Positions 7,050-15,500 of a stretch of 30,202 nt of DNA are shown one piece after another. The DNA comes from CAYXDO01 sp964463485 (GTDB lineage Bacteria > Myxococcota > Kuafuiibacteriia > Kuafuiibacteriales > Kuafuiibacteriaceae): positions 1 to 30,202 of the forward strand of contig CAYXDO010000144.1 of NCBI GenBank assembly GCA_964463485.1, in the 5' to 3' direction. Made by a program: the position numbers and the translations under genes. The stretch's first letter is position 1. Each line of letters starts with the position of its first letter. Under the pieces are notes generated by a model. That model was given only the letters and a program-made list of their open reading frames with translations, was not told where the DNA came from and made no database searches.

Positions 7050-9569
7050 GTGATTCGAAGGTCCGGCGCCGTTGCCCTGGCGGTGCTCGCGGGTTGCTCG
7101 GCGCCTGGACCGGCGTTCGTGCCCCTCCCCGAGCTGCCGCCGGAGACTCGATCGCTGATCGCCGCGGCGTTCTTGGATGGGGCGTGGAGGCTGCAGGCGG
7201 AAGAGGTTCAGCCGGGGCAGGAGGTGGTCGTTCGGTTGAGCGATGTGCCCGACGGAGCTTGGGGCGCGCCGAACCGAGCCCTCTACCTCGCAACTTACCC
7301 GCACGAGCTCGAGAAGTTGAACCTTCGCGCCGGACGACTGATCGAGGGGACCGCGGAGAGTACGCGCGCCTTACCCGCACCCATGCACCTGTACGGGCTC
7401 GAATCGGATCGTTTGCGGCCGCTCCAGGCCCTTCCGGATGGGTTGAAACGGTTGCGCGTGGGGCTCGAGGTCGACGCCGTCCCGGACGATCGAGCGGTCA
7501 TCGAGGTCGGGGTCGGCATGGATTATACATGCGCGCTTCGCGCCGACGGTCGGGTGAGTTGTTGGGGAGACAACGACGCCGGGCAGGTTGGGGGATCGAA
7601 CCCACGGCGTGTCCCGCAGCCTTTCGAGCTCTCCGACGTCGACCACCTTCGACATCTGGCGGTAGGTGCGGATACGGTTTGTGGTTTGGACTTCACTGGT
7701 TCGGTGATCTGCTGGGGCGAGAACTCATCGGGGCAGCTGGGGCGCAAAGAGAGCCGCTCGGGTGACCCGCCGAGGCCGGTCGCGGGGATCGATGATGCGG
7801 TGGGAGTGGCCGCTCAGTGGTCGCATTTCTGCGCCGTGCGGGCTTCTGGCGAGGTGTGGTGTTGGGGAGGCAATACGGGCGGGGCGTCGAATCCAGCCTC
7901 GTCCACAGATGTGAACGAACCGTCGAAAGTCGAGGGGCTTCCGCCCTGCCGGCAAGTCGTCACGGGGATCGGCCACTCGTGCGGGCTGACCGCGCTCGGA
8001 GAGGTTTGGTGCTGGGGGGGTGAGAGCGCCCCTCCTGGAACGGGCACTTCCGGGCCCTCGCCCGCGCCGGTGCCCGGCCTGTCGGGAGCGGTCGAGCTGG
8101 CGAGCGGTTCGAGCCACTTGTGCGCCCGGCTCGCCGATGGGTCGATCTCGTGTTGGGGGGCGGGGACGATTGGGCAACTCGGAAATCCTGAGCGGACGTC
8201 GAGCCAAATTCCCGTGAGGAGCTCGCTGAGTGCCTATTCGGGGAGGCTCGTCGCGGGGGCGTCGGCGTCCTGCGTGCTGAGTACGTCGGGGGCTCGATGC
8301 CTGGGAGGGAGCACGGCGTCCCACCTCCCGTCGGAGCCTCTCGAGCACCTGCCGGACGACACCTTCTTCGTGGCCATGGGGTCCGGCGCTCACGCGTGCG
8401 CGGCTACGAAGTCGGGCTTGTTTTGCTGGGGCCGAGCCGATAGCGGCCAGCTCGGAGTCATACCCATCCCGCGGCAGGCCTCGCCCGTAGACCTCCCAGG
8501 AGTCACCGACGGCCGATCGGTGGCAGCGAGTCGGGGTGCGAGCTGCGTGACTCGTCGAGGCGGAGAGATCGTGTGCTTTGGTTCGAATCGGACCGGCTTC
8601 TTTCCGGGGCTCGCTTCCGAATCCCAGCCGGAGCCTGCCTCGTTCGAGCTCGAGGTGGGTGAGCTCGCGATGGGTGCGTCTCACAACTGTGTTCGTACGA
8701 GCACTCCGGCAGGCGCGATTTACTGTTGGGGCTCGAACTCGACCGGACAGCTCGGCATCGGGACGACGATCGACGCACGGCGGCCCCAACTCGTGCAGAG
8801 TCAGTTTCCGGCGACGAAGCTCGCGGCGTCCGAGCTCGTCACGTGTGCGATATTTTCGAACGGCGAGCTCCGTTGTTGGGGATCGAATCGTTATTTCATG
8901 CTCGGAGTTTCGGCGACCGAAGAGTACATCATTCGTTCGTCTCCTGAACGTGTCGATCTTCCACTCGCCACCCACGTCGCCATCGGGGCGGAGCACGGCT
9001 GCGCCGTCGCCGGAACCGACCGCGGCGTGTACTGCTGGGGGGAGAACCTCGACGGACAGCTCGGAACCGGAAGCATGGGTCGACGACCCCTGCCGGATCG
9101 CGCGCGGGACATCGTTGGTGCGGTAGAGGTCGCTGCCGGTCATCGCCACACTTGTGCCCGACTCGACGATGGCTCGATCTCGTGCTGGGGTCGCAACAGC
9201 GACGGGCAGACCGGTGCGCCTATGGGCACGCCTCGGGTCTGGGAGGCCGCCAGAGTACCTCCCTTCGACGACGCGACCTCACTCTCGGTGGGGCTCGGTC
9301 ACACGTGTGTGCTGCGTCGCTCGGGATCCGTCTGGTGTTTCGGCCTCAATGACTTTGGCCAACTCGGCGACGGCACGTTCGAGAGTCGATCGGATCCAGA
9401 GCCCGTACCGGGCGTGGACGCGATCTCGATGGCCACTGGAGCTAGCCACACGTGTGTGGTGCGAAGAGACGGCCGGGTGAGTTGCTGGGGAGCCGATGGC
9501 GAAGGGCAACTCGGGATCGGAACTCGGACCGTCTTCGAAGAGCCCGTCGAGGTGACGACCCTGCGGTGA
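7050..9569 (+). CDS. Surface or periplasmic lipoprotein with 14 RCC1 repeats
   Basis: An 839-residue protein. From the GTG at 7050 it begins with an ideal lipoprotein signal (MIRR, hydrophobic core, lipobox LAGC with Cys16). An ATG at 7017 would give a longer but still acceptable signal. After about 150 residues without a recognisable domain, 14 RCC1-type repeats follow, each marked by a C-W/F/L-G turn such as SCWGDNDAGQVG, the first near 7559 and the last near 9483. RCC1 repeats form seven-bladed beta-propellers, so 14 repeats imply two complete propellers. RCC1-repeat lipoproteins are common in myxobacteria and are thought to mediate protein binding at the cell surface. The gene is divergent from the amino acid permease and converges on the ATP-grasp gene. 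Confidence 0.9.
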   Translation: MIRRSGAVALAVLAGCSAPGPAFVPLPELPPETRSLIAAAFLDGAWRLQAEEVQPGQEVVVRLSDVPDGAWGAPNRALYLATYPHELEKLNLRAGRLIEGTAESTRALPAPMHLYGLESDRLRPLQALPDGLKRLRVGLEVDAVPDDRAVIEVGVGMDYTCALRADGRVSCWGDNDAGQVGGSNPRRVPQPFELSDVDHLRHLAVGADTVCGLDFTGSVICWGENSSGQLGRKESRSGDPPRPVAGIDDAVGVAAQWSHFCAVRASGEVWCWGGNTGGASNPASSTDVNEPSKVEGLPPCRQVVTGIGHSCGLTALGEVWCWGGESAPPGTGTSGPSPAPVPGLSGAVELASGSSHLCARLADGSISCWGAGTIGQLGNPERTSSQIPVRSSLSAYSGRLVAGASASCVLSTSGARCLGGSTASHLPSEPLEHLPDDTFFVAMGSGAHACAATKSGLFCWGRADSGQLGVIPIPRQASPVDLPGVTDGRSVAASRGASCVTRRGGEIVCFGSNRTGFFPGLASESQPEPASFELEVGELAMGASHNCVRTSTPAGAIYCWGSNSTGQLGIGTTIDARRPQLVQSQFPATKLAASELVTCAIFSNGELRCWGSNRYFMLGVSATEEYIIRSSPERVDLPLATHVAIGAEHGCAVAGTDRGVYCWGENLDGQLGTGSMGRRPLPDRARDIVGAVEVAAGHRHTCARLDDGSISCWGRNSDGQTGAPMGTPRVWEAARVPPFDDATSLSVGLGHTCVLRRSGSVWCFGLNDFGQLGDGTFESRSDPEPVPGVDAISMATGASHTCVVRRDGRVSCWGADGEGQLGIGTRTVFEEPVEVTTLR

Positions 9570-9600
9570 TTGCCTTTCTTTGGGCCCGCGTACTCATTCC

Positions 9601-9653
9601 TTCGAATCGCGTCCACCTTTCATGATTCGAATGGGCGCAGCCGCGCCTTCTCT
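9601..9653. terminator. Possible terminator region between convergent genes
   Basis: TTCGAATC (9601-9608) and GATTCGAA (9624-9631) are exact reverse complements with a 15-base loop. Immediately downstream GGCGC (9634-9638) pairs with GCGCC (9643-9647) around a four-base loop, followed by TTCTCT. The site lies between the RCC1 gene and the convergent ATP-grasp gene, where a terminator would be expected. The T-tract is weak. Confidence 0.3.
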
Positions 9654-9712
9654 GGCTTCGATGTGGAGATTTCGGCCTCGCCGCTCTTTTGCTCGACAGT
9701 CCGAGGCTCCGC

Positions 9713-11209
9713 TCAGCGTTTCTTTTTCGGTCCCGGTTTCTCCGGCGCTAGCTCGAACCTCGCCATGACGCCCGCTTTGGCCTGGCCGGGCTTCGGCGGC
9801 GCCCGGTCGGCGAAGTTGATCCCTCCTCGGCCCTCCAGATTCGCGAGTTGATCCCCACTCTCCTGAAGGGAGGCAGCGGGTTTGGGTCCCGATTTTGCGG
9901 CCAAGATCGGACTCGCCACACGGCTGGCAGTCTTCAACACTTCGCCTGCAATGGCTCCGTTTTTGTCCTTCAAGAAGGTCGCGAACTGCACGACGGTCAC
10001 GACCGCCTTGGCGAGCTCCTCGCCTCGCAGCTTCGAGAGCTCAGCTTCGAGTGGAGCCAGGCCGTTGGGGCCGAACGAAAAGGCCCCTTCCTTCTCTTGC
10101 AGTAACCCAAAACAAGTTTCGATGATCGGATGGTGTGCGTTCATCTGAGTCTCCTCGACCAGCGCCTCTGGGGGTGGCGCCAAGAGTGTTCGGATCGGCA
10201 CGAGGCCGATGGATTCGGTGGCGAGCTCCGGAAAGAGCACCTCCACGACCGCGCGGGCCGCCGCGCGTGGGCGCCCGGTGCTCGGGGCCAGGTGCATCCC
10301 AATGCCCGGAAGCGGATTCACTTCGAGAATTCGGTAACTGTCTGCCGACTGTGGCTGAGTGATGTCCTTGCACAGAAAGTCCACTCCGCCGAGCGGCAGC
10401 CCGAGGGCGTCGAGCGCTGCGAGGGCAATCTCGAGGACAGATCGATGCGCCCGATCGGTGACGTCTTCGCCGGTCGCGCCGGAAGAGAGGTTCGAGTTGC
10501 CGCGAATCCTGACCCTCTGGCCCACTTCGGGCACACTCATCTTCGTGAGTCCCTGGTTGTGCAGAAATCTCTCGGCCTCGTCGTTCAGCACGATGGGGCC
10601 GGCGCAGTTGGATCGTGGATGGGTTCTCCGAAAGCTCTCGGCGTCCGCGAGCTCCGCGATCGTCGATCGACCATCACCCACGACCTCCGGCGGCTGCCGG
10701 AGCATCACCGCGTACTCACCCCGCTCGGTGATGAATACGCGATGCTCGAGCCCCTCGAATTGCTCCTCGATCACCACCTCGGCGCCCGGACCGAGGGTCT
10801 GCTCGGCGTCCTCGACCGCCCATCGAAGCTCCTCGACCGAGCGGAGATCGATCCGCACGTGTTGGCCGTTGCTCCCGAAGGTTGGTTTGAGCACCAATGG
10901 AAAGCCGAGCTCGGCGGCGCGAGAGGGTGTGTCGAGATCGTCGGCGCGAAAGATCCCGCCCTTTGGAACCGAGATCCCCGCTCGAGCCAACACCTCTTTG
11001 GCCCGCCCCTTGTGGCTGGCGAGCATCGCTCTTGCGTGGGACAAGCGTGATCCGCCGACGTCGACCAAGAGCTCGACGTGGTCTTGAAATCTAGCCTCGA
11101 CCAGCTCGGCAGGGGCATCGACGAGGCGAACGAACACTCCGGCTCGTTCGAGCTCGGCGACGAGGAATCGCTGGCTAGCTCGGAGCGCGGCCAGCTCGCG
11201 CGGGTCCAT
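9713..11209 (-). CDS. Cyanophycin-synthetase-like ATP-grasp ligase with a novel C-terminal extension
   Basis: A 498-residue protein. Residues about 55-330 form an ATP-grasp domain closest to that of cyanophycin synthetase: FPLVLKPTFGSNGQHV with Lys108, VIEEQFEG (148-149), PPEVVGDGRSTI, NSNLSSGATGEDVTD, GVDFL with Asp277, and LEVNPLPGIGMHLAPSTG with Glu296 and Asn298. Such enzymes form acyl phosphates with ATP and make amide bonds. No Mur-ligase domain follows, unlike true cyanophycin synthetase, so this is a stand-alone ligase. Residues 340-498 match nothing I know: a helical segment and then a Pro/Lys-rich tail ending PGPKKKR. The ATG at 11209 lies three bases after the stop of a small Ser/Gly-rich gene, so the two are almost surely translated together. 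Candidate substrates are that small protein or an amino acid. Confidence 0.85.
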   Translation of the reverse strand: MDPRELAALRASQRFLVAELERAGVFVRLVDAPAELVEARFQDHVELLVDVGGSRLSHARAMLASHKGRAKEVLARAGISVPKGGIFRADDLDTPSRAAELGFPLVLKPTFGSNGQHVRIDLRSVEELRWAVEDAEQTLGPGAEVVIEEQFEGLEHRVFITERGEYAVMLRQPPEVVGDGRSTIAELADAESFRRTHPRSNCAGPIVLNDEAERFLHNQGLTKMSVPEVGQRVRIRGNSNLSSGATGEDVTDRAHRSVLEIALAALDALGLPLGGVDFLCKDITQPQSADSYRILEVNPLPGIGMHLAPSTGRPRAAARAVVEVLFPELATESIGLVPIRTLLAPPPEALVEETQMNAHHPIIETCFGLLQEKEGAFSFGPNGLAPLEAELSKLRGEELAKAVVTVVQFATFLKDKNGAIAGEVLKTASRVASPILAAKSGPKPAASLQESGDQLANLEGRGGINFADRAPPKPGQAKAGVMARFELAPEKPGPKKKR

Positions 11210-11212
11210 CGA

Positions 11213-11512
11213 TCAGCCGGAGCTCCGGACGCGCGAGCCGGAGCTCGACACGCCTTCGCCTCCTGAGGATCGCGCGGCGGGTCGGGCGGGTGCGGCTTTG
11301 GCGAGCGAATCGGTCGACGCGCTGGGCGACAGGCCTTGGGCGAGTTGAGAGAGCAGCGGATCGCCGCTGTCGCGCAAGGCGCTGGCGGCGGCCTCCTGTG
11401 CGATCGGCGGCAGCGACATGAAGTCGGAGCGCAACGACTTGAGGCTCACGCCTCCGTCCATCACGCTCTGCGCGAAAGTGAGTCCTTTGATTTGATCGCT
11501 GACCCGAGTCAC
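11213..11512 (-). CDS. Small Ser/Gly/Arg-tailed protein of unknown function
   Basis: From the GTG at 11512 this is a 99-residue protein that I do not recognise. The first 60 residues are mixed and helical-looking (VSLKSLRSDFMSLPP, AQEAAASALRD), with no signal peptide or membrane segment. The last 35 residues are low-complexity Ala, Pro, Ser, Gly and Arg, ending SSSGSRVRSSG. The frame continues to a GTG at 11572, but a promoter ending six bases before 11512 supports the shorter form. It lies three bases upstream of the ATP-grasp ligase and 76 bases downstream of the methyltransferase-like gene on the same strand. An ordered N-part with a Ser/Gly-rich tail beside a peptide-type ligase is compatible with a precursor or carrier peptide, but that is inference. 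Confidence 0.6.
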   Translation of the reverse strand: MTRVSDQIKGLTFAQSVMDGGVSLKSLRSDFMSLPPIAQEAAASALRDSGDPLLSQLAQGLSPSASTDSLAKAAPARPAARSSGGEGVSSSGSRVRSSG

Positions 11513-11518
11513 GGAGTC

Positions 11519-11547
11519 ACCGTAGCGAACCCCACCGGCGAGGGCAA
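11519..11547 (-). promoter_or_regulatory. Promoter of the small protein / ATP-grasp pair
   Basis: On the minus strand TTGCCC (11542-11547) is followed after 17 bases by TACGGT (11519-11524). The -10 ends six bases before the GTG at 11512. It lets the small protein and ligase be expressed separately from the upstream methyltransferase-like gene and supports the 99-residue form. Confidence 0.45.
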
Positions 11548-11588
11548 GTGTTTTGGTGGGTGGTCGGCGCACATTTCGAGCGAGCCCG

Positions 11589-12467
11589 TCAACGGGGAGG
11601 CGCGACCAAGACGGCCGTAGACTTGTTGGGCATGGCGGACCGTGGGTCGACTGGGTAGTCGATGAACTCCTTCTCTCTCAAGGACTCGAGGACTCGGTCG
11701 AACACCTCGAGGAACAGGGCGCCGACGCCTTCGACGCCCAGGAGGCCTTCGTGATGGCTTGGGTACTGCACCAGCACGAGCTTGCCGTTCGGCGTGACGT
11801 GGCGACCGAGCGCAGCCGCGATCGTCTCGGGCATCGAACGCAGCACCGCCCTCGACTCCGAAAGGAGCGCTCGCCACGCCTCCGAGAGCTTGGTCTCGTC
11901 TTCGTACAAATCGAGCGTGCTAGCGCCCGAACGTGTCGACCAGAGGTCCAACACCAGATCATCGATGGCGTGGTTGGCTACGACGAGCGGGCTTTGGGCG
12001 CGCGGCGGATCGTCGAAGACGTCGCCTCGTACACCTTCGATCGAGAACGAGGGTGAGAACAGGGTCATGAAGTTTGCGAGCGCGACGAGCGAAGGTTCGT
12101 CTTTGTCGAGGACGCGCATGCGACCTCGAAAGCCCAGCCGACAGAGCGCGAGCTCGACTTTGGGAGCGGGCCCGGGGCACAAGTCGAGGACGTCGGTGGG
12201 TTCGGGATCGGCGGCACGGAGCAGCTCCGCCCATTGAACCGCTTGCCTTTGCCACCCTTGGAGGTAGGTCAGGTACTCGCGGGTGCGGCGCGCGACGTCG
12301 AAGATGTTTCGGGCGGCGAAGTCCGACTCTTGATACTGCCCTGATTCGAGGCGGCGCTCCACGGCCCGCAAATCGACCGCCAGGTTGTCGAGCTCGACCG
12401 GGCCCCGTTGGTCCAGCATGCTGGCGATGGCTTCGAGGCGTAGGCGCACCGCTCGCTCCTTCGGCAT
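11589..12467 (-). CDS. Class I SAM-methyltransferase-like protein
   Basis: A 292-residue soluble protein. After about 90 helical residues the segment DVLDLCPGPAPKVELAL (92-108) matches motif I of class I SAM-dependent methyltransferases in position and shape, although CPGPAP replaces the usual glycine-rich loop. Asp121, at the end of the next strand (MRVLDKDEPSL), would bind the ribose. A region like motif IV follows (LVVANHAIDDLVLD). The methyl acceptor is unknown. The frame stays open to about 12794, but those codons overlap the divergent NAD fusion gene; the ATG at 12467 gives the natural start and leaves a 60-base divergent promoter region. Downstream on the same strand are the small protein and the ATP-grasp ligase. 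A catalytically altered methyltransferase fold cannot be excluded. Confidence 0.75.
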   Translation of the reverse strand: MPKERAVRLRLEAIASMLDQRGPVELDNLAVDLRAVERRLESGQYQESDFAARNIFDVARRTREYLTYLQGWQRQAVQWAELLRAADPEPTDVLDLCPGPAPKVELALCRLGFRGRMRVLDKDEPSLVALANFMTLFSPSFSIEGVRGDVFDDPPRAQSPLVVANHAIDDLVLDLWSTRSGASTLDLYEDETKLSEAWRALLSESRAVLRSMPETIAAALGRHVTPNGKLVLVQYPSHHEGLLGVEGVGALFLEVFDRVLESLREKEFIDYPVDPRSAMPNKSTAVLVAPPR

Positions 12468-12473
12468 GGACCT

Positions 12474-12479
12474 GTCGTA
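12474..12479 (-). promoter_or_regulatory. Possible -10 element (TACGAC) of the methyltransferase-like gene
   Basis: On the minus strand TACGAC ends six bases before the ATG at 12467. The nearest -35-like hexamer, TTGGAG, is 21 bases further upstream, which is too far, so support is weak. Confidence 0.25.
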
Positions 12480-12488
12480 ACACCGACG

Positions 12489-12516
12489 TTGGCGGTGCGT
12501 CTCCAATCTGTATACT
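12489..12516 (+). promoter_or_regulatory. Promoter of the NAD-metabolism fusion gene
   Basis: TTGGCG (12489-12494) is followed after 16 bases by TATACT (12511-12516), the best -10 hexamer in the window. The TTG start codon at 12528 begins 11 bases later, so the mRNA would have almost no leader. It lies in the divergent region shared with the methyltransferase-like gene. Confidence 0.55.
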
Positions 12517-12527
12517 CGGCCTCCGTT

Positions 12528-15500
12528 TTGAGCCCCGAGATCGCAAGAGCGCTCGCCGAGGTCCGCCGTCGCAGGCGCTTCGACGCGCGACGTGTCCTCG
12601 AAGCCAAGTGCGCGTTGCTCAATCGCTACGCCACCGAGTCGGAAATTCGCGCTTGTGTGGTCGGCGTGAGCGGAGGCGTCGACTCCGCGGTGACCCTCGG
12701 GATCGTCCGTCAGGCGCAGTTGCAGCCGGGTTCGCCCCTTCGACGAGTCGTCGCTGCGCTCGTGCCGATCTTCGGAGACGGAACGACCAACCAAGACCGA
12801 GCGCTCGAGCGGGGTCGCGAGGTGACCCAGACTTTCTCCACCGAGGTGGCTGTGGTCGATCTTTCCTCGGCGTTCGAAGAGCTCGGATCGGCCACCGAGG
12901 CCGGGCTCGTCCAGGCAGGAAAGGCTTGGGGCAGAGGTCAGCTGGCGTCCTACTCACGTACGCCTGCCTTCTACTACCTGACCAGCCTACTCACCGAGCT
13001 CGGCTTTCGGGCCATTCTCGTGGGTACGACCAACCGAGACGAAGGCGCGTACATCGGCTTTTTTGGAAAAGCTTCGGACGGGATGGTCGACCTGCAGCTC
13101 GTCTCCGATCTCCACAAGAGTGAGATTTATGCGCTCGCGGAGCTCCTGGGCGTGCCCCGCTCGGTGAGAGAGGCCGTACCCTCGGGCGACGTCTTCGATG
13201 GCCGGACCGACGAGCAGATGATCGGCACTTCCTACGACTTCGTGGAGCTCCACGGAGCGCTCTTGGCCGCGCCGGAACCCGAGCGACGGGAAATCTTGGA
13301 CCTCCTTGGGGAAGAGGGCCGACACGAGCTCGAACGAGTCGCCGACGTCATCGAGCGCCTTCACGTTCAAAATCGTCACAAATATCTCGGCGCGTCGCCG
13401 GCAGCTCACCTCGACGTCCTCGAGCGCGAGGTCCCCGATACCTTGCTGGCCGAAGTCCCTGCGGAACGAGCCAAGAAGATCACCGACTTTCCCAGCGGTG
13501 CGTTCGTCGGCCCGTTCGAGCTGGAGACTCGGCTCGTGCGAGAGATTTCCGATCGACAGGTCGCTCCCCGGCGTGAGCCCGTCGCTGAGTTCGGCGAGTC
13601 GGTCTTCGTCGCTCAAGGCCTGATGACACCGGCCGAGTGTAGCTCCCTGGTCGAAGCGTTTTCGAAGACCGCGCACGTTCCGGTCAGCGTCCATGGTCGC
13701 CGTGGCTTCAGGACCGACGCGGTGGGTTCCCTTCGCGCGACCGTCTACGACGAGGGGCTCGCGCGGGCTCTCTTTCGCAGACTCTCCGAAGTCATGCCCA
13801 GGGTTCGGATCCTCGACGAAGAGTCACCTACGGATTTTTTCGGCCACAGAGTTTGGCGCGCCGTTGGCCTCAACCCCGTGTTTCGCTTCATCGGCTACGA
13901 AAATGGAGGATGGTTGGTACCCCACTACGACGCCGGCTACCGATTCTCCGACGACCGAGTGAGCCTGATGAGCTTCGTCGTGTACCTGACCCAGAATGCG
14001 AACGCGTCCACGCGATTTTTGTACGAGCCCCAACGTCATCTGCGGCTCGCGCGACGCGTCTACGAAGATGCCGAGGCGCCGTCATCCCCGTTTGAAGTCC
14101 TCGCGTCCGTCGAGCCCGAGATCGGCAAGGCCCTCGTCTTCGATCATCGCCTGAGGCACGAAGCCGAGGCATTCCGAACGGCACCACGGGACGACTCACC
14201 GGATAGCGCGGGCCTCCGGCTGTTGTTACGAACCGACGTCGTGTTCGATCGCGCGGCGCCCCGCGCATTTCCGAAGCCGCTCGTCTCGAACCTGCCTCGG
14301 TTGCCGCTTCACGCGGCGCTCGATGTCCGGCGCGAAGCGACCAGGGTCGAGGTCGACCGAGCTTATCTCGCCATCGAACCGACCGCCCGCCCAGGCGTCC
14401 GCGAAGCCTGGAAGATCCTGCGAGATCCCTATTACGCGGCGACCTACGAGAAGCTCGAGTCCAAAGACGCGGTGCTCGAGGCGGCGTTCTTCGACGACGG
14501 AGCTCCCGCCCCGGAAGACGAGCTCGCCGATCCGCGCTGGCTGACCTCACCGGTGTTCGAGCTCGAGGCCCGCCTGGAGGAGGCTCGTCACTTTCCCGAG
14601 CGTGAGCTGTTCGTGTTGGTGACGACCGGCGCGTTGTACCCCGTTCATCCGGGCCACGTGGGGCTGTTGAAGATCGCCAAAGACGCGCTGGAGAAGCGGG
14701 GTGGGTTCGTGCTCGGCGGGTATCTGGCTCCGGATCACGACGAGTACCTGCGTGAGAAGTGCGGGCCGGACGCGCCCGACGCTGCGAATCGAATTCGCCT
14801 CGCCGAAGCTGCGCTTTTGCTCGGGGAGGGTTTCATGGTCGACCCTTGGCCAGCTCTCTATTGCCGGAGAAAACTCAACTTCACGGAGGTCGTCGATCGG
14901 CTCGAAACCCACCTGAATTGGCGGGTGCCCACGAAGCGCCCCATTCGCGTCGTGTACGTATTCGGCAGCGACAACGCGAGATTCTCGTTGGCGTTCGCAG
15001 CCAAGGGTCGATGTGTCTGCGTGCCCCGTCCGGGCTACGAGTCGGAGCTGCAAAAATATTCGCAGGATGTGAGGGTGCAAAGCGATCGGATCATCTTCGC
15101 GAACACGCCGGCACCTCAGGCCGCATCGAGCCGAATTCGCGCCGGAGACGACTCGGGGCTGCCTGAGCCAGCGCGATCCCTCTGGAGATCTTGGCGCTCC
15201 CCAGGGCCGGGAGCTGACGCCGTGCTGTTCGTACGCGACGAAGGCTCGTGGCCTCTCGAAGGCATCGCTCGAACCCGGGACCGAGCGCGGGTCGAGCGAG
15301 CGCACGAAGAATTTCGCGCGGAAGTGCTCGAGGCACTCAAAACGACCTTTGGCCAGGCTCGACCACCGGACCGCGCAGGAAGGCTTCGCCTCGAGGTGCT
15401 GTCCCTCGAAGCTCAGCGCGGAGCAGCACAGAAGGAGCTCGCTGGCGCCCGAGTCTTGAGTCTCGATCCCTGCATTCCCGGGCAAGCTCAGCTCGGAGTC

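Noticed and set aside
9713..11209. Full cyanophycin synthetase (cphA)
   Set aside because: Only the ATP-grasp part is present; the Mur-ligase half and the usual length of about 870 residues are absent.
11213..11512. Typical graspetide (microviridin-like) precursor
   Set aside because: The tail lacks the conserved Thr/Ser plus Asp/Glu core pattern, and the neighbouring ATP-grasp enzyme is of the cyanophycin-synthetase type; kept only as a speculative substrate.
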